The position numbers and the translations under genes were made by a program. Below the pieces are notes generated by a model, which did no database searches, was not told the DNA's origin, and saw nothing but the letters and a program-made list of their open reading frames with translations. 64,000 nucleotides of DNA from Oceanicola sp. (lineage in GTDB: Bacteria > Pseudomonadota > Alphaproteobacteria > Rhodobacterales > Rhodobacteraceae). Positions 34,629-46,590 of the stretch are shown piece after piece. Location: NCBI GenBank assembly GCA_017792405.1, contig CP051231.1, positions 3,356,062 to 3,420,061 on the forward strand. The letters run 5' to 3'. Within the stretch, counting starts at the first letter, position 1; every line of letters begins with the position of its first letter.

Positions 34629-35343
34629 GGGGGTCAGCTCGCTCGACGCAGCGCTGGGGCTGCTGAAACTGCTCTCCGAGCAGGGCGGCCCGGTGGGGCT
34701 GAGCGAGATCGCGCGGGAGGCGGGGATGCCCGCGAGCAAGGCGCACCGCTACCTCGCCAGCTTCATGGCCGCCGGGCTGGTGAGCCAGGCTGGACGGTCT
34801 GGCAAGTATGATCTCGGGCCGGGCGCGGTGGCACTCGGGGTCGCCGGAATGGCGCGAATGGAACTGGTGAACCGCACGGCGGATGCGTTGCCGGAATTGG
34901 TGGAGGCCACCGGGCTGACGGCGCTGCTGAGCGTCTGGGGCAACGCGGGGGCGACCGTGGTGCGCTGGGAGCGGGCGCCGCGCTTCGTGGTCACCACGCT
35001 GGGGCTGGGCACGGTGATGCCGTTGTTGAACTCGGCCAGCGGGCGGGCCTTTCTGGCATGGGCGCCGGAGGCGGTGATCGCCGGGCGGCTGGCGGAGGAA
35101 CTGGCGCTGGAGCCGGGACGGGATGCGGCGTTTTTGGCGGCAGAGGTCCGGGCGGCTGGCTATGCGCAAGTGAGCGGTGACCTGATCCCCGGCCTCGCGG
35201 CAATCTCGGCCCCGGTGCTGGACTGGCAGGGCGAGATCGGCGCAGCGGTGACACTCTATGGCACGGACTCGGCGATTTGCGGGGCGGACCGTGCTGAAGT
35301 GGCGGCGCTGAAGGAGTTTTGCGCGGGGCTTTCGGCGGCGTAG
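34621..35343 (+). CDS. IclR-family regulator
   Basis: A 240-residue IclR protein. The N-terminal winged helix-turn-helix (about 1-70; LSEIAREAGMPASKAHRYLA is the recognition region) is followed by an IclR effector domain with STLNSASGRAFLAW-like sequence (actual: LLNSASGRAFLAW). Start codon is GTG at 34621. It is translationally coupled to the thioesterase and probably controls the divergent hydroxylase-ligase operon through the 87-base gap at 34137-34223. Confidence 0.9.
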   Translation: MAEGVSSLDAALGLLKLLSEQGGPVGLSEIAREAGMPASKAHRYLASFMAAGLVSQAGRSGKYDLGPGAVALGVAGMARMELVNRTADALPELVEATGLTALLSVWGNAGATVVRWERAPRFVVTTLGLGTVMPLLNSASGRAFLAWAPEAVIAGRLAEELALEPGRDAAFLAAEVRAAGYAQVSGDLIPGLAAISAPVLDWQGEIGAAVTLYGTDSAICGADRAEVAALKEFCAGLSAA

Positions 35344-35417
35344 CTTTTTTGTCCCCTTCAAAGCCTCATCGCATGGGCGCGGCCAAACCGGGCGGGGGCG
35401 CTTGATGGTGACGCGCA

Positions 35418-35438
35418 GCGGGGGTTTTGCACCCCCGC
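35418..35438. terminator. hairpin downstream of the IclR gene
   Basis: A perfect seven-base stem (GCGGGGG, 35418-35424, with CCCCCGC, 35432-35438) lies 75 bases after the IclR stop. A short ATATTTT tract follows at 35450-35456. The 193-base gap 35344-35536 contains no gene that I can support. Confidence 0.55.
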
Positions 35439-35486
35439 ACCCCCGCAGGATATTTTCAGGACCAATGAGGAACAGGCCGGAAAGCA

Positions 35487-35515
35487 GAAGGGCGCGAGGT
35501 TGCCCCGCGCCCTTC
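35487..35515. terminator. terminator hairpin downstream of katG
   Basis: GAAGGGCGCG (35487-35496) pairs perfectly with CGCGCCCTTC (35506-35515) around a nine-base loop. On the minus strand it begins 22 bases after the katG stop codon. It may serve both converging units. Confidence 0.7.
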
Positions 35516-35536
35516 TTCCGTGGTGGTAACTCTCGA

Positions 35537-39431
<3,895 letters not shown>

Positions 39432-39579
39432 GGCGAGCTCTGAAATGACGGCGGTGAATGCCCTCACTATGGCGCTTTGCGCGCCTGTCGTCGCCGCCAC
39501 GGCCCGTTTGGCCCGTGTTTTTCACGCTTGATTTACGCAGGGGCAGGCAAATCGGGCGATTGGCCCGGGTTTTGAGGCC

Positions 39580-40626
39580 TTAGACCGCTGCCGGCAACTC
39601 TACATCGAACTCCGCAGCTGAGGCGGCGAGGCGGGTGATGACCTCATCGGGCAGGCGCACCCGGCCCTCAGATCCGGCGAGCGCCTGCTGTGCCCGGTCG
39701 CCGGGCATACGCACCGGGCGGGCCGGGTCGGCGGGGCTGTTGGCACGGCAGAGGTCGCCAAGGTGGCTCACCTCGCGCAAGAACGCCGCGCGACCACCAA
39801 AGGCCTCGGGGTCGATCACCTGCAGGAACACGTTGCCGCCCCATCGGCTGACATCCTCGGCCCGGCCATGACCGGAGAGGCCCTGCGTCAGCATCTCGAC
39901 CATCAGCGCCATCGCAAAGCCCTTGTGGCCGTGATCCGCCCCGCCCACCGGCATCAGCGTGCCTTTGGGGCTGGCGTTAACCACGGTGGGGTCGGTCGTG
40001 GGGGTGCCATCGGCGGAGAGCATCCACGGGTGGCCGAACTCAGCGCCGGTGTTGATGTACTCGCGCACCTTGGAGACCGTGGTGATCGAGGCGCAGGTGT
40101 CGATCAGCACCGGGTGGTCCTCGGTCGGGTAGCCCACGGCCCAGGGGTTGGGCGTGAGTAGCGGCTCGGTGCCGCCGAAGGGTGCGACCCATTTGCCGGA
40201 AGGGTCCGAAGTGGCGATGTAGCAAACGAAGCCGCGTTCGGCGGCGATGCGCGTGAGGGTGGAGAGGCAGCCGATGTGGTGGGCGCGGCGCATGGAGAGC
40301 GCGGCCATGCCGAACTCGCCAGCGCGGGCCATACAGACCTCGAGCGCCTGTTGCATCAGCCAGTGGCCGGGGAGGTAGTTGCCATCCCAGACCATCGTCA
40401 CCTTGCGATCCTGCACCACCTCATGCGTGCCCTCGGTGGTCATGGTGCCGCCGGTCAGCTCGGGCAGGTAGTAGGGGATGAGCGAGACGCCGTGGGTGGT
40501 GACTCCCATCTCGTCGGTCTGCACCAGAAGCTCGGCCACCACGGCAGCCTTGTCATCCGGCAGCCCGGCCCGCGTGAGCAGGGCCACTGCGAAGGCGAGC
40601 AGATCGTCGCGCTGGTAGGCAGTCAT
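39580..40626 (-). CDS. Ldh_2-family (malate/L-lactate dehydrogenase-like) oxidoreductase
   Basis: A 348-residue NAD(P)-dependent dehydrogenase of the YlbC/MdhL family, not related to ordinary LDH. Motifs include the N-terminal MGVTTHGVSLIPYYL (catalytic His), FVCYIATSDPSGKWVAPFGG and DHGHKGFAMALMVEML. It is the last gene of the TRAP operon, five bases after the alcohol-dehydrogenase-type gene. Related enzymes reduce or oxidise 2-keto/2-hydroxy acids such as 2,3-diketogulonate or ureidoglycolate; the precise substrate is unknown. Confidence 0.85.
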   Translation of the reverse strand: MTAYQRDDLLAFAVALLTRAGLPDDKAAVVAELLVQTDEMGVTTHGVSLIPYYLPELTGGTMTTEGTHEVVQDRKVTMVWDGNYLPGHWLMQQALEVCMARAGEFGMAALSMRRAHHIGCLSTLTRIAAERGFVCYIATSDPSGKWVAPFGGTEPLLTPNPWAVGYPTEDHPVLIDTCASITTVSKVREYINTGAEFGHPWMLSADGTPTTDPTVVNASPKGTLMPVGGADHGHKGFAMALMVEMLTQGLSGHGRAEDVSRWGGNVFLQVIDPEAFGGRAAFLREVSHLGDLCRANSPADPARPVRMPGDRAQQALAGSEGRVRLPDEVITRLAASAAEFDVELPAAV

Positions 40627-40630
40627 CGGG

Positions 40631-41677
40631 TCAGTCCGCGGCGAAGGAGAGTTGCACCTTCACCGCGCCGGAGCGGTCCCCGGCTGTGTTGAAGGCCTCT
40701 ACCGCCTGTTCCAGCGGGAAGGTGCCAGTGATGATTGGAGCCACATCGATCCGCCCATTGCCGATGAGGGCAACGGCCTCGGCAAACTCCCCGGCAAAGC
40801 GCTGGGTGCCGTGGTAGGCGATTTCCTTGCCGACCAACATGTTGAGCGGGATTGGCACATCGCCTGACACGCCCACCTGCACCAGCCGACCGCGCGGGCG
40901 CAGGCAGGTGATGGCTGTCTTGATCGCGGGGGCGGCGGCTGAGCACTCGAAGGCCACGTCGAACTGGCCCTTGTTCTCGGCGTAGGGCTCCAGCGCCTCG
41001 GCATCGGTTGCCACGTTGATGGTGCGGGTCGCGCCCATCTTCGCGGCCACGCCGAGGGTGAAATCCTGAAGGTCGGTCACCACCACCTCCGCCGCGCCTG
41101 CCTCGGCAGCGGCGGCGGCGCAGAGTGCGCCGATGGGGCCCGCGCCTGTGACCAGCACCCGCTTGCCCGCGAGGTCGCCCGCCTGATTGCGGGCATGCAG
41201 GCACACCGCCAGCGGCTCGGCGCAGGCGGCGGCGGCAAGGCTCACGCCATCGGCCACCTTCACGCATTGCGCGGCATCCACAACCATCCGGTCGCGGAAG
41301 AGGCCCTGCTCGTGCGGCATCCGCATGGCGGACCCGTTGAACCGCATGGAGAGGCAGTGGATCGGCAGATCCTGCTGGCAGAAGCTGCAGGTGCCGCAGG
41401 GGCGGCTGGGGTTGATCGCAACGCGGTCGCCCTCGACCACGCCACTCACGCCCGCGCCCACCGCCACAACGGTGCCGGAAGCCTCGTGGCCAAGGATGAT
41501 CGGCTCGCGCACCCGGATCGGGCCAAAGCCGCCATCCTGGTAATAGTGGAGGTCCGAGCCGCAAATGCCGCCTGCGGCCAGCGCAAGCAGCACCTCGCCG
41601 GGGCCGGGCTCGGCCACCTCGGCGGTTTCGATCCGGATGTCGTTCTGGCCGTAGAGGCGGCAAACGCGGGCGTCCAT
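40631..41677 (-). CDS. idnD: zinc-dependent L-idonate / L-gulonate 5-dehydrogenase
   Basis: A 348-residue medium-chain zinc dehydrogenase. Catalytic zinc ligands are Cys39 (GGICGSD), His63 and Glu64 (GHEASG). The structural zinc cysteines lie in CGTCSFCQQDLPIHC. The NAD-binding motif is GAGPIG (about 177-182). Similarity to L-idonate 5-dehydrogenase is recognised. Beside uxuAB, oxidation of L-gulonate to D-fructuronate is equally likely (inference). Confidence 0.85.
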   Translation of the reverse strand: MDARVCRLYGQNDIRIETAEVAEPGPGEVLLALAAGGICGSDLHYYQDGGFGPIRVREPIILGHEASGTVVAVGAGVSGVVEGDRVAINPSRPCGTCSFCQQDLPIHCLSMRFNGSAMRMPHEQGLFRDRMVVDAAQCVKVADGVSLAAAACAEPLAVCLHARNQAGDLAGKRVLVTGAGPIGALCAAAAAEAGAAEVVVTDLQDFTLGVAAKMGATRTINVATDAEALEPYAENKGQFDVAFECSAAAPAIKTAITCLRPRGRLVQVGVSGDVPIPLNMLVGKEIAYHGTQRFAGEFAEAVALIGNGRIDVAPIITGTFPLEQAVEAFNTAGDRSGAVKVQLSFAAD

Positions 41678-41687
41678 GGGCGGGCTC

Positions 41688-42965
41688 CTAGGGGGTGAGG
41701 ACCGAGGGCAGCCAGGTGGCGAGCGGCGGGATGTAGGTGACCGCCAGCAGCACGAGGATGTTGGTCAGAAGGAAGGGGAAGATCGCCACCACCACCGGCG
41801 CCAGCGGCAGCCGGGCAATGTTGGCGCAGACGAAGAGGCACACGCCCACGGGCGGCGTGGTGAGGCCGATCATCAGGTTCAGCACCGCGACGGTGGCAAA
41901 GTGGATCGGGTCGATGCCGACGGCGTTGGACAGTGCCAGCAGCGGCACGAAGAGGATGATCAGCGCCGCGATGGTCTCGAGGAACATGCCTACGAAGAGT
42001 AGCAGCAGGTTGATCAGCAGCAGCACGAGGAACTTGTTGTCGGTGACCGAGAGCACCGCGTCGGCAATCGCCTGCGGGATGCGCTCGGAGACGAGGATCC
42101 AGCCGAAGACGTTGGCAAAGCCGACCAGTGCGAGGATGCCTGCGGCGGCCACGGCGCTGTCTACCACGATGCCGGGCACGCGCTTGAGCGGCAGTTCGCG
42201 GTAGATGAACGCGCCCACGAGAAAGGCATAGACCGAGGCGACCACGGCAGTTTCGGTCGGCGTGGCGAGGCCGGAGAGCAGGCCGTAGATGATCAGGAAG
42301 GTCATCGCCAGCGCCCAGATCGCCCCGCCAAAGCTGCGGGCGACCTCGCCGAAGCCCTGCCACGGCTGATGCGGAAAGTTCTTGCGGCGCGAGATGATGT
42401 AGCAGGTCACCATCATCGCGAGGCCCATCAGGATGCCGGGGATCGCGCCTGCAAGGAACATCTTGCCGACCGAGATGCCCGAGAGCGCGCCGACAATGAT
42501 CATCGGCACAGAGGGCGGGATGATCGGCCCGACGGTGGAAGAGGCCGCGGTGACGGCGGCGGAGAAATCGGCCGGGTAGCCTGCCTTCTTCATGCCGGGG
42601 ATCATCACGCCGCCGATAGAGGCGGCATCGGCCACGGCGGTGCCGGTGATGCCGCCAAAGAGCATGGAGGCGGCGATGTTGGTCAGGCCAAGCCCGCCCC
42701 TGATCCAGCCCACCAGCGCATTGGCAAAGCGGATGATCCGCTCGGTGATGCCGCCGCGGTTCATCAGGTTGCCCGCGAGGATGAAGCCGGGGATCGAGAG
42801 CAGTACGAACACGTCCATGCCCGCATACATCTTCTGCGGCATGACCACGGGCGGGATGCCGGCGTAGGTCAGGTAGGCGAGCGACGACAGGCCGAGGGTG
42901 ACGGCGACCGGAATGCCCAGCGCGAGGCCGAGCACGAAAACGGTGAGGAGGATGGTCACGTCCAT
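41688..42965 (-). CDS. dctM: TRAP transporter large permease (DctM)
   Basis: A 425-residue membrane protein with about a dozen hydrophobic segments, DctM/SiaM class. The N-terminal TILLTVFVLGLALGIPVAV and the repeated PGMKKAGYPADFSAAVTAAS and IPPSVPMIIVG motifs are typical. Four bases separate it from dctQ. With DctP and DctQ it would import a hexonate or hexuronate using a sodium gradient. Confidence 0.95.
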   Translation of the reverse strand: MDVTILLTVFVLGLALGIPVAVTLGLSSLAYLTYAGIPPVVMPQKMYAGMDVFVLLSIPGFILAGNLMNRGGITERIIRFANALVGWIRGGLGLTNIAASMLFGGITGTAVADAASIGGVMIPGMKKAGYPADFSAAVTAASSTVGPIIPPSVPMIIVGALSGISVGKMFLAGAIPGILMGLAMMVTCYIISRRKNFPHQPWQGFGEVARSFGGAIWALAMTFLIIYGLLSGLATPTETAVVASVYAFLVGAFIYRELPLKRVPGIVVDSAVAAAGILALVGFANVFGWILVSERIPQAIADAVLSVTDNKFLVLLLINLLLLFVGMFLETIAALIILFVPLLALSNAVGIDPIHFATVAVLNLMIGLTTPPVGVCLFVCANIARLPLAPVVVAIFPFLLTNILVLLAVTYIPPLATWLPSVLTP

Positions 42966-42969
42966 GAGG

Positions 42970-43479
42970 TCACTCCTCCTCTTCGGCGTGTTTGACGGGG
43001 GTTCCGTCTTCGGTGCCCGAAAGCATGGTGATGCAGCGGAGCACGGCGAAGAGGGCGAGGCCTGCGAGCAGGATGAAAACGGTGAGGTGCGCCCAGGTCA
43101 TCCGCATGCCCAGCGCCGGGGCAGTCTGCATCTCGCCGATGGTCACGTATTTCCACGCATGGGGCAGCAGGTAGAGCGCCAGCCCTGCGGTGGCGGCGGC
43201 AGCCAGCAAGCGGAGGATCCACGGCAGCTTGCCGGGCAGCGATTCGCTGATCACGTCGACGTTCACCAGATCGCCGGTGCGCAGGCTGAGGCCCGCGCCG
43301 AAGGCCACGAGGTAGAGCAAGGCAAAGCGGGTGAGTTCCTCCGTCCACACGGGCGATTGCCCGGTGGTGCGCCCCACGACCTGCACCAGCACGGTGACGA
43401 TCAGCACCGCAAAGGCCACACCCGCGCCGACACGGGCGATCAGGGTGAGGAGGCGAACGAGGGTTTCGACAGGGCGCAT
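42970..43479 (-). CDS. dctQ: TRAP transporter small permease (DctQ)
   Basis: A 169-residue protein with four hydrophobic segments and the conserved WTEELTRFALLYLVAFGAG (about 45-63) of DctQ proteins. Located between dctP and dctM in the usual P-Q-M order. It carries an acidic C-terminal tail (HAEEEE). Confidence 0.93.
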   Translation of the reverse strand: MRPVETLVRLLTLIARVGAGVAFAVLIVTVLVQVVGRTTGQSPVWTEELTRFALLYLVAFGAGLSLRTGDLVNVDVISESLPGKLPWILRLLAAAATAGLALYLLPHAWKYVTIGEMQTAPALGMRMTWAHLTVFILLAGLALFAVLRCITMLSGTEDGTPVKHAEEEE

Positions 43480-43506
43480 GGCAGCGGTCTCCGGCAGGAA
43501 AGAAGG

Positions 43507-43537
43507 CGGCCGGCGCGGGGGAGAGCCACGCCGGCCG
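43507..43537. other. hairpin between dctP and dctQ
   Basis: CGGCCGGCG (43507-43515) and CGCCGGCCG (43529-43537) are perfect nine-base arms. The hairpin lies in the 75-base gap after the binding-protein gene and probably acts as an mRNA-stabilising or attenuating element. Confidence 0.65.
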
Positions 43538-43554
43538 TGTGCCCGAAGGCGGGG

Positions 43555-44526
43555 TTACTCGGCGAAGAGCCCCTCGACGATCGGGCGGATCTCGTCGCTG
43601 ACGTTGGACAGCACGGCATCCTTGGCCTTGGCGGCAAAGGCGGCGCCATCGACCTCGACGAAGGTCATGCCGTTCTCTTCGAGATAGGCACGGTCATCGG
43701 CGACGCTCTGCTCGAAGAGACCACGCTCGTACTCCTGCGCCACGGCGGCAGCGGCCAGCACGGCCTCTTGGTCGGCCTCCGACAGCTTGGCCCAGGTGCT
43801 TTCGGCGATGGTCAGGTAAATCCACGAGCGCACGTGCTCGGTGAGGTTCACGTGGCTCTGCACCTCGTTGAAGCTCGCCGACCGGATCAGCGCAAGCGGA
43901 TTCTCCTGCGCTTCGATGGTGCCGTTCTGCAGCGAGGTGAACACCTCGGAGAAGGCCATTGGGCCGGGGGCGGCGCCGAGGGCGGACCACACGTCGATGA
44001 AGAGCGGCACGTTCGGCACGCGCATTTTCAGGCCGGCCAGATCATCTGGCGTGGTGATCGGGCGGTTCGAGGTGAGGTTGCGCGGGCCACGGGCAAAATA
44101 GCCGATCGGGCGGATCTGCGCGTTGGCGATGATCTGCGCCTCGATCTGGTTGCCGATGTCACCGGAGGCGACCTCATCCATGTGCTCGATGGATTTGTAG
44201 GCATAGGGCACGGCCAGCAGAGCGGCCATCGGCGCCCAGTTCTGCAGGCTCTCGCCGGTGATCGTCATGTCGACGGTGCCAAGCTGCATGCCGTTGATGA
44301 GGTCGATTTCCTTGCCGAGGCTCTCGTTCGGGAAGACCTCCACGGCGATGCGGCCCTCGGTGCGGGCGGCGACCTCTTCGGCGAACTTCACCGAGGCGAG
44401 GTGCCAGGGGTTGTCCTCGTTGGCGAGGTGGCCGAGCTTCAGGGTCATCTCCTGAGCAAGGGCGGGCACGGCGGCAAAGGCAGCCAAAGCGGCGGCGAGA
44501 ACCGGCTTTTTCCAATTGAACGTCAT
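43555..44526 (-). CDS. dctP: TRAP transporter substrate-binding protein (DctP)
   Basis: A 323-residue periplasmic DctP protein. A signal peptide (MTFNWKKPVLAAALAAFAAVPALAQ, about 25 residues; first 20 are the hydrophobic part) precedes the mature start EMTLKLGHLANEDNPWH. The ligand arginine region GLKMRVPNVPLF is present. AAGGAGGAAAAGACGA precedes the ATG, which overlaps the GntR stop. Similar to DctP proteins for hexuronates/hexonates. Confidence 0.92.
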   Translation of the reverse strand: MTFNWKKPVLAAALAAFAAVPALAQEMTLKLGHLANEDNPWHLASVKFAEEVAARTEGRIAVEVFPNESLGKEIDLINGMQLGTVDMTITGESLQNWAPMAALLAVPYAYKSIEHMDEVASGDIGNQIEAQIIANAQIRPIGYFARGPRNLTSNRPITTPDDLAGLKMRVPNVPLFIDVWSALGAAPGPMAFSEVFTSLQNGTIEAQENPLALIRSASFNEVQSHVNLTEHVRSWIYLTIAESTWAKLSEADQEAVLAAAAVAQEYERGLFEQSVADDRAYLEENGMTFVEVDGAAFAAKAKDAVLSNVSDEIRPIVEGLFAE

Positions 44527-45269
44527 TCGTCTTTTCCTCCTTGGATAGGTGCATTGACCGGCTCGGGAATCCCCCCCTCCGGCACGTCGAAAAACTCTGG
44601 CTTGGCCGCATGGATCTGCGGCAGGTCGATCAGAACCTCGCGCAGGTGCGTGCGCACGGCGGCATTGGCCGCGCTGGTGTCGCCCTGCTCTATGGCATCC
44701 ACGATGGCGCGGTGCTGGCCCACCAGCTTGACCACCGGGAAATGGCCGAGCGACAGAAAGCGCACCCGGTCCATCTGCGATTTCAGCCCCTCGATCAGCC
44801 GCCACGCGCCGCGCTTGTCAGCAGCATCGGCCAGCGTGCGGTGAAACTGCTCATCCAGCCCAATGAAATCGGTCGGGGCGGAGGCGGCGACGGCCTCCTG
44901 CGCCTGCAGCTGCGCGCGCAGCTCGGTGATCAGGGCCGGGTCGGGACGCTGGGCGAGGATCTTGGCGATGTCGGCCTCGATGGCCTCGCGCAGGAAGCGC
45001 GCATTCAGCACGTCGGAATAGTTGATGCGGGTCACGATGGTGCCGCGCTGGGGCAGCACCGCCAGCAACCCCTCGCCTGCGAGCCGGATGAAGGCCTCGC
45101 GCACGGGCTGGCGGCTGACGCTCCAGCTCTTGGCGATCTCGGTCTCTGAGATGCGGTCGCCCGGGGCGAGGCGGTTGCGGATGATGGCGTCACGCAGATG
45201 CGCATAGATCTGCGGCGTGATCGGCGATGCCGGATCCAGCGCAGCGGATGTAATGCGGTTTTCCGTCAT
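44523..45269 (-). CDS. GntR-family (FadR/FCD) regulator
   Basis: A 248-residue regulator with an N-terminal GntR winged helix (residues about 18-85; AKSWSVSRQPVREAFIRLAGEGLL) and a C-terminal FCD effector domain (metal-type residues DEQFHRTL and later HRAIVDAIEQGD). First gene of the TRAP operon, overlapping dctP by four bases; GGGAGGAGAGCG precedes the ATG. Probably controls both the TRAP operon and divergent uxuAB in response to a sugar acid. Confidence 0.92.
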   Translation of the reverse strand: MTENRITSAALDPASPITPQIYAHLRDAIIRNRLAPGDRISETEIAKSWSVSRQPVREAFIRLAGEGLLAVLPQRGTIVTRINYSDVLNARFLREAIEADIAKILAQRPDPALITELRAQLQAQEAVAASAPTDFIGLDEQFHRTLADAADKRGAWRLIEGLKSQMDRVRFLSLGHFPVVKLVGQHRAIVDAIEQGDTSAANAAVRTHLREVLIDLPQIHAAKPEFFDVPEGGIPEPVNAPIQGGKDE

Positions 45270-45296
45270 GATTCGCTCTCCTCCCGGCATGGCTCT

Positions 45297-45320
45297 ACCA
45301 TACTTCCATACTTCCATACT
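45297..45320. promoter_or_regulatory. three tandem eight-base repeats in the GntR / uxuA divergent promoter
   Basis: On the minus strand AGTATGGA, AGTATGGA, AGTATGGT follow each other without spacers (45320 to 45297). They lie 28 bases before the GntR start and 62 bases before uxuA. Tandem direct repeats at a divergent promoter suggest a regulator-binding site, although FadR-type GntR proteins usually bind palindromes. Confidence 0.5.
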
Positions 45321-45381
45321 AGTCAGGATCGCGCAGGTCTGGTAGCTTGCCGCCAACAGACGACTCGGGAGGCTCCTTTTC

Positions 45382-46590
45382 ATGAAACAGACCTGGCGGT
45401 GGTTCGGCCCCCGTGACCTCGTATCCATCGACGACACGCTTCAGGCAGGCGTGCAGGGCATCGTCTCGGCGCTGCATCATGTGCCCACCGGGGCCGTGTG
45501 GACGCCCGAGGAAATTGCCCAACGCCAACGCGAGATCGGCACCATGAAGGATGGTGCGCCCTCCGGCCTTGGCTGGGACGTGGTCGAGAGCCTGCCGGTT
45601 TCGGAAGATATCAAAAAGCAGCAGGGCGACTGGCGCACGCACATCGCCAATTATATCACCAGCCTCGAGCACCTCGCCGGGGCCGGGATCGAGGTGATCT
45701 GCTACAATTTCATGCCGGTGTTGGACTGGACCCGCACCGACCTTGCATGGCGGCTGCCCAACGGCGCCACCTGCATGCGCTTCGACCTCACCGATTTCGC
45801 CGCCTTCGACCTGCACATCCTCGCCCGCCCCGGCGCGGCGGAGGATTATGACGAGGCCCTGAGTGACGCTGCCGCAAAGCGGTTTGCCGAGATGTCCGAG
45901 GACCGCAAGGCCCAGCTCGCCAAGAACGTGGTGTTCGGCCTGCCCGGCGCGGCGGAGCACTTCTCGCTCGAAGACGTGCGCGATCACCTCGCCCAATACG
46001 CCGCAATGACCGAGGACACCCTGCGCAAGCACCTGCTCGACTTCCTCGCCGAGGTGGTGCCCACCGCCGAGCGGCTTGGACTGCGCATGTGCTGCCACCC
46101 CGACGACCCGCCCGTTCCGCTCCTGGGCCTGCCCCGGATCATGTCGACCGAAGACCACTACCGAAAGTTGGTGGAGGGCGTCGACAGCCCCGCCAACGGC
46201 ATCACCCTCTGCTCCGGTTCGCTCGGCGCGCGGCCCGACAACGACCTGCCGGGCATGATGGAGCGGCTGGGCGACCGGGTGCATTTTCTGCACCTGCGCA
46301 ACGTGAAGCGGGAGACGGCGGATATCCGCGGCGACTTCCACGAGGCCGAGCACCTCGGCGGCGACACCGACATGGTGGCGCTGGTCGAGGCCGCGCTGAA
46401 GGAAGAGGCCAAGCGCAAGGCAGCCGGCCGCGCCGATTGGTCCATCCCCTTCCGCCCCGATCACGGGCAGGACATTCTCGATGACCTCGGGCGCAGCGCC
46501 CAGCCGGGCTACCCCTCCATCGGGCGGCTGAAAGGGCTGGCCGAGCTGCGTGGCATCATCGCCGCGCTCGAGCCGCGGACCGCCGCATGA
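45382..46590 (+). CDS. uxuA: mannonate dehydratase
   Basis: A 402-residue UxuA protein that dehydrates D-mannonate to 2-keto-3-deoxy-D-gluconate. The N-terminal MKQTWRWFGPRDLVSI and the WDVVESLPVSEDIK, CYNFMPVLDWTRTD and MCCHPDDPP segments are hallmarks; Cys/His of the last coordinate metal. The RDFHEAEH-like motif appears as GDFHEAEHLGG. It overlaps the downstream reductase gene by four bases. Confidence 0.96.
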   Translation: MKQTWRWFGPRDLVSIDDTLQAGVQGIVSALHHVPTGAVWTPEEIAQRQREIGTMKDGAPSGLGWDVVESLPVSEDIKKQQGDWRTHIANYITSLEHLAGAGIEVICYNFMPVLDWTRTDLAWRLPNGATCMRFDLTDFAAFDLHILARPGAAEDYDEALSDAAAKRFAEMSEDRKAQLAKNVVFGLPGAAEHFSLEDVRDHLAQYAAMTEDTLRKHLLDFLAEVVPTAERLGLRMCCHPDDPPVPLLGLPRIMSTEDHYRKLVEGVDSPANGITLCSGSLGARPDNDLPGMMERLGDRVHFLHLRNVKRETADIRGDFHEAEHLGGDTDMVALVEAALKEEAKRKAAGRADWSIPFRPDHGQDILDDLGRSAQPGYPSIGRLKGLAELRGIIAALEPRTAA

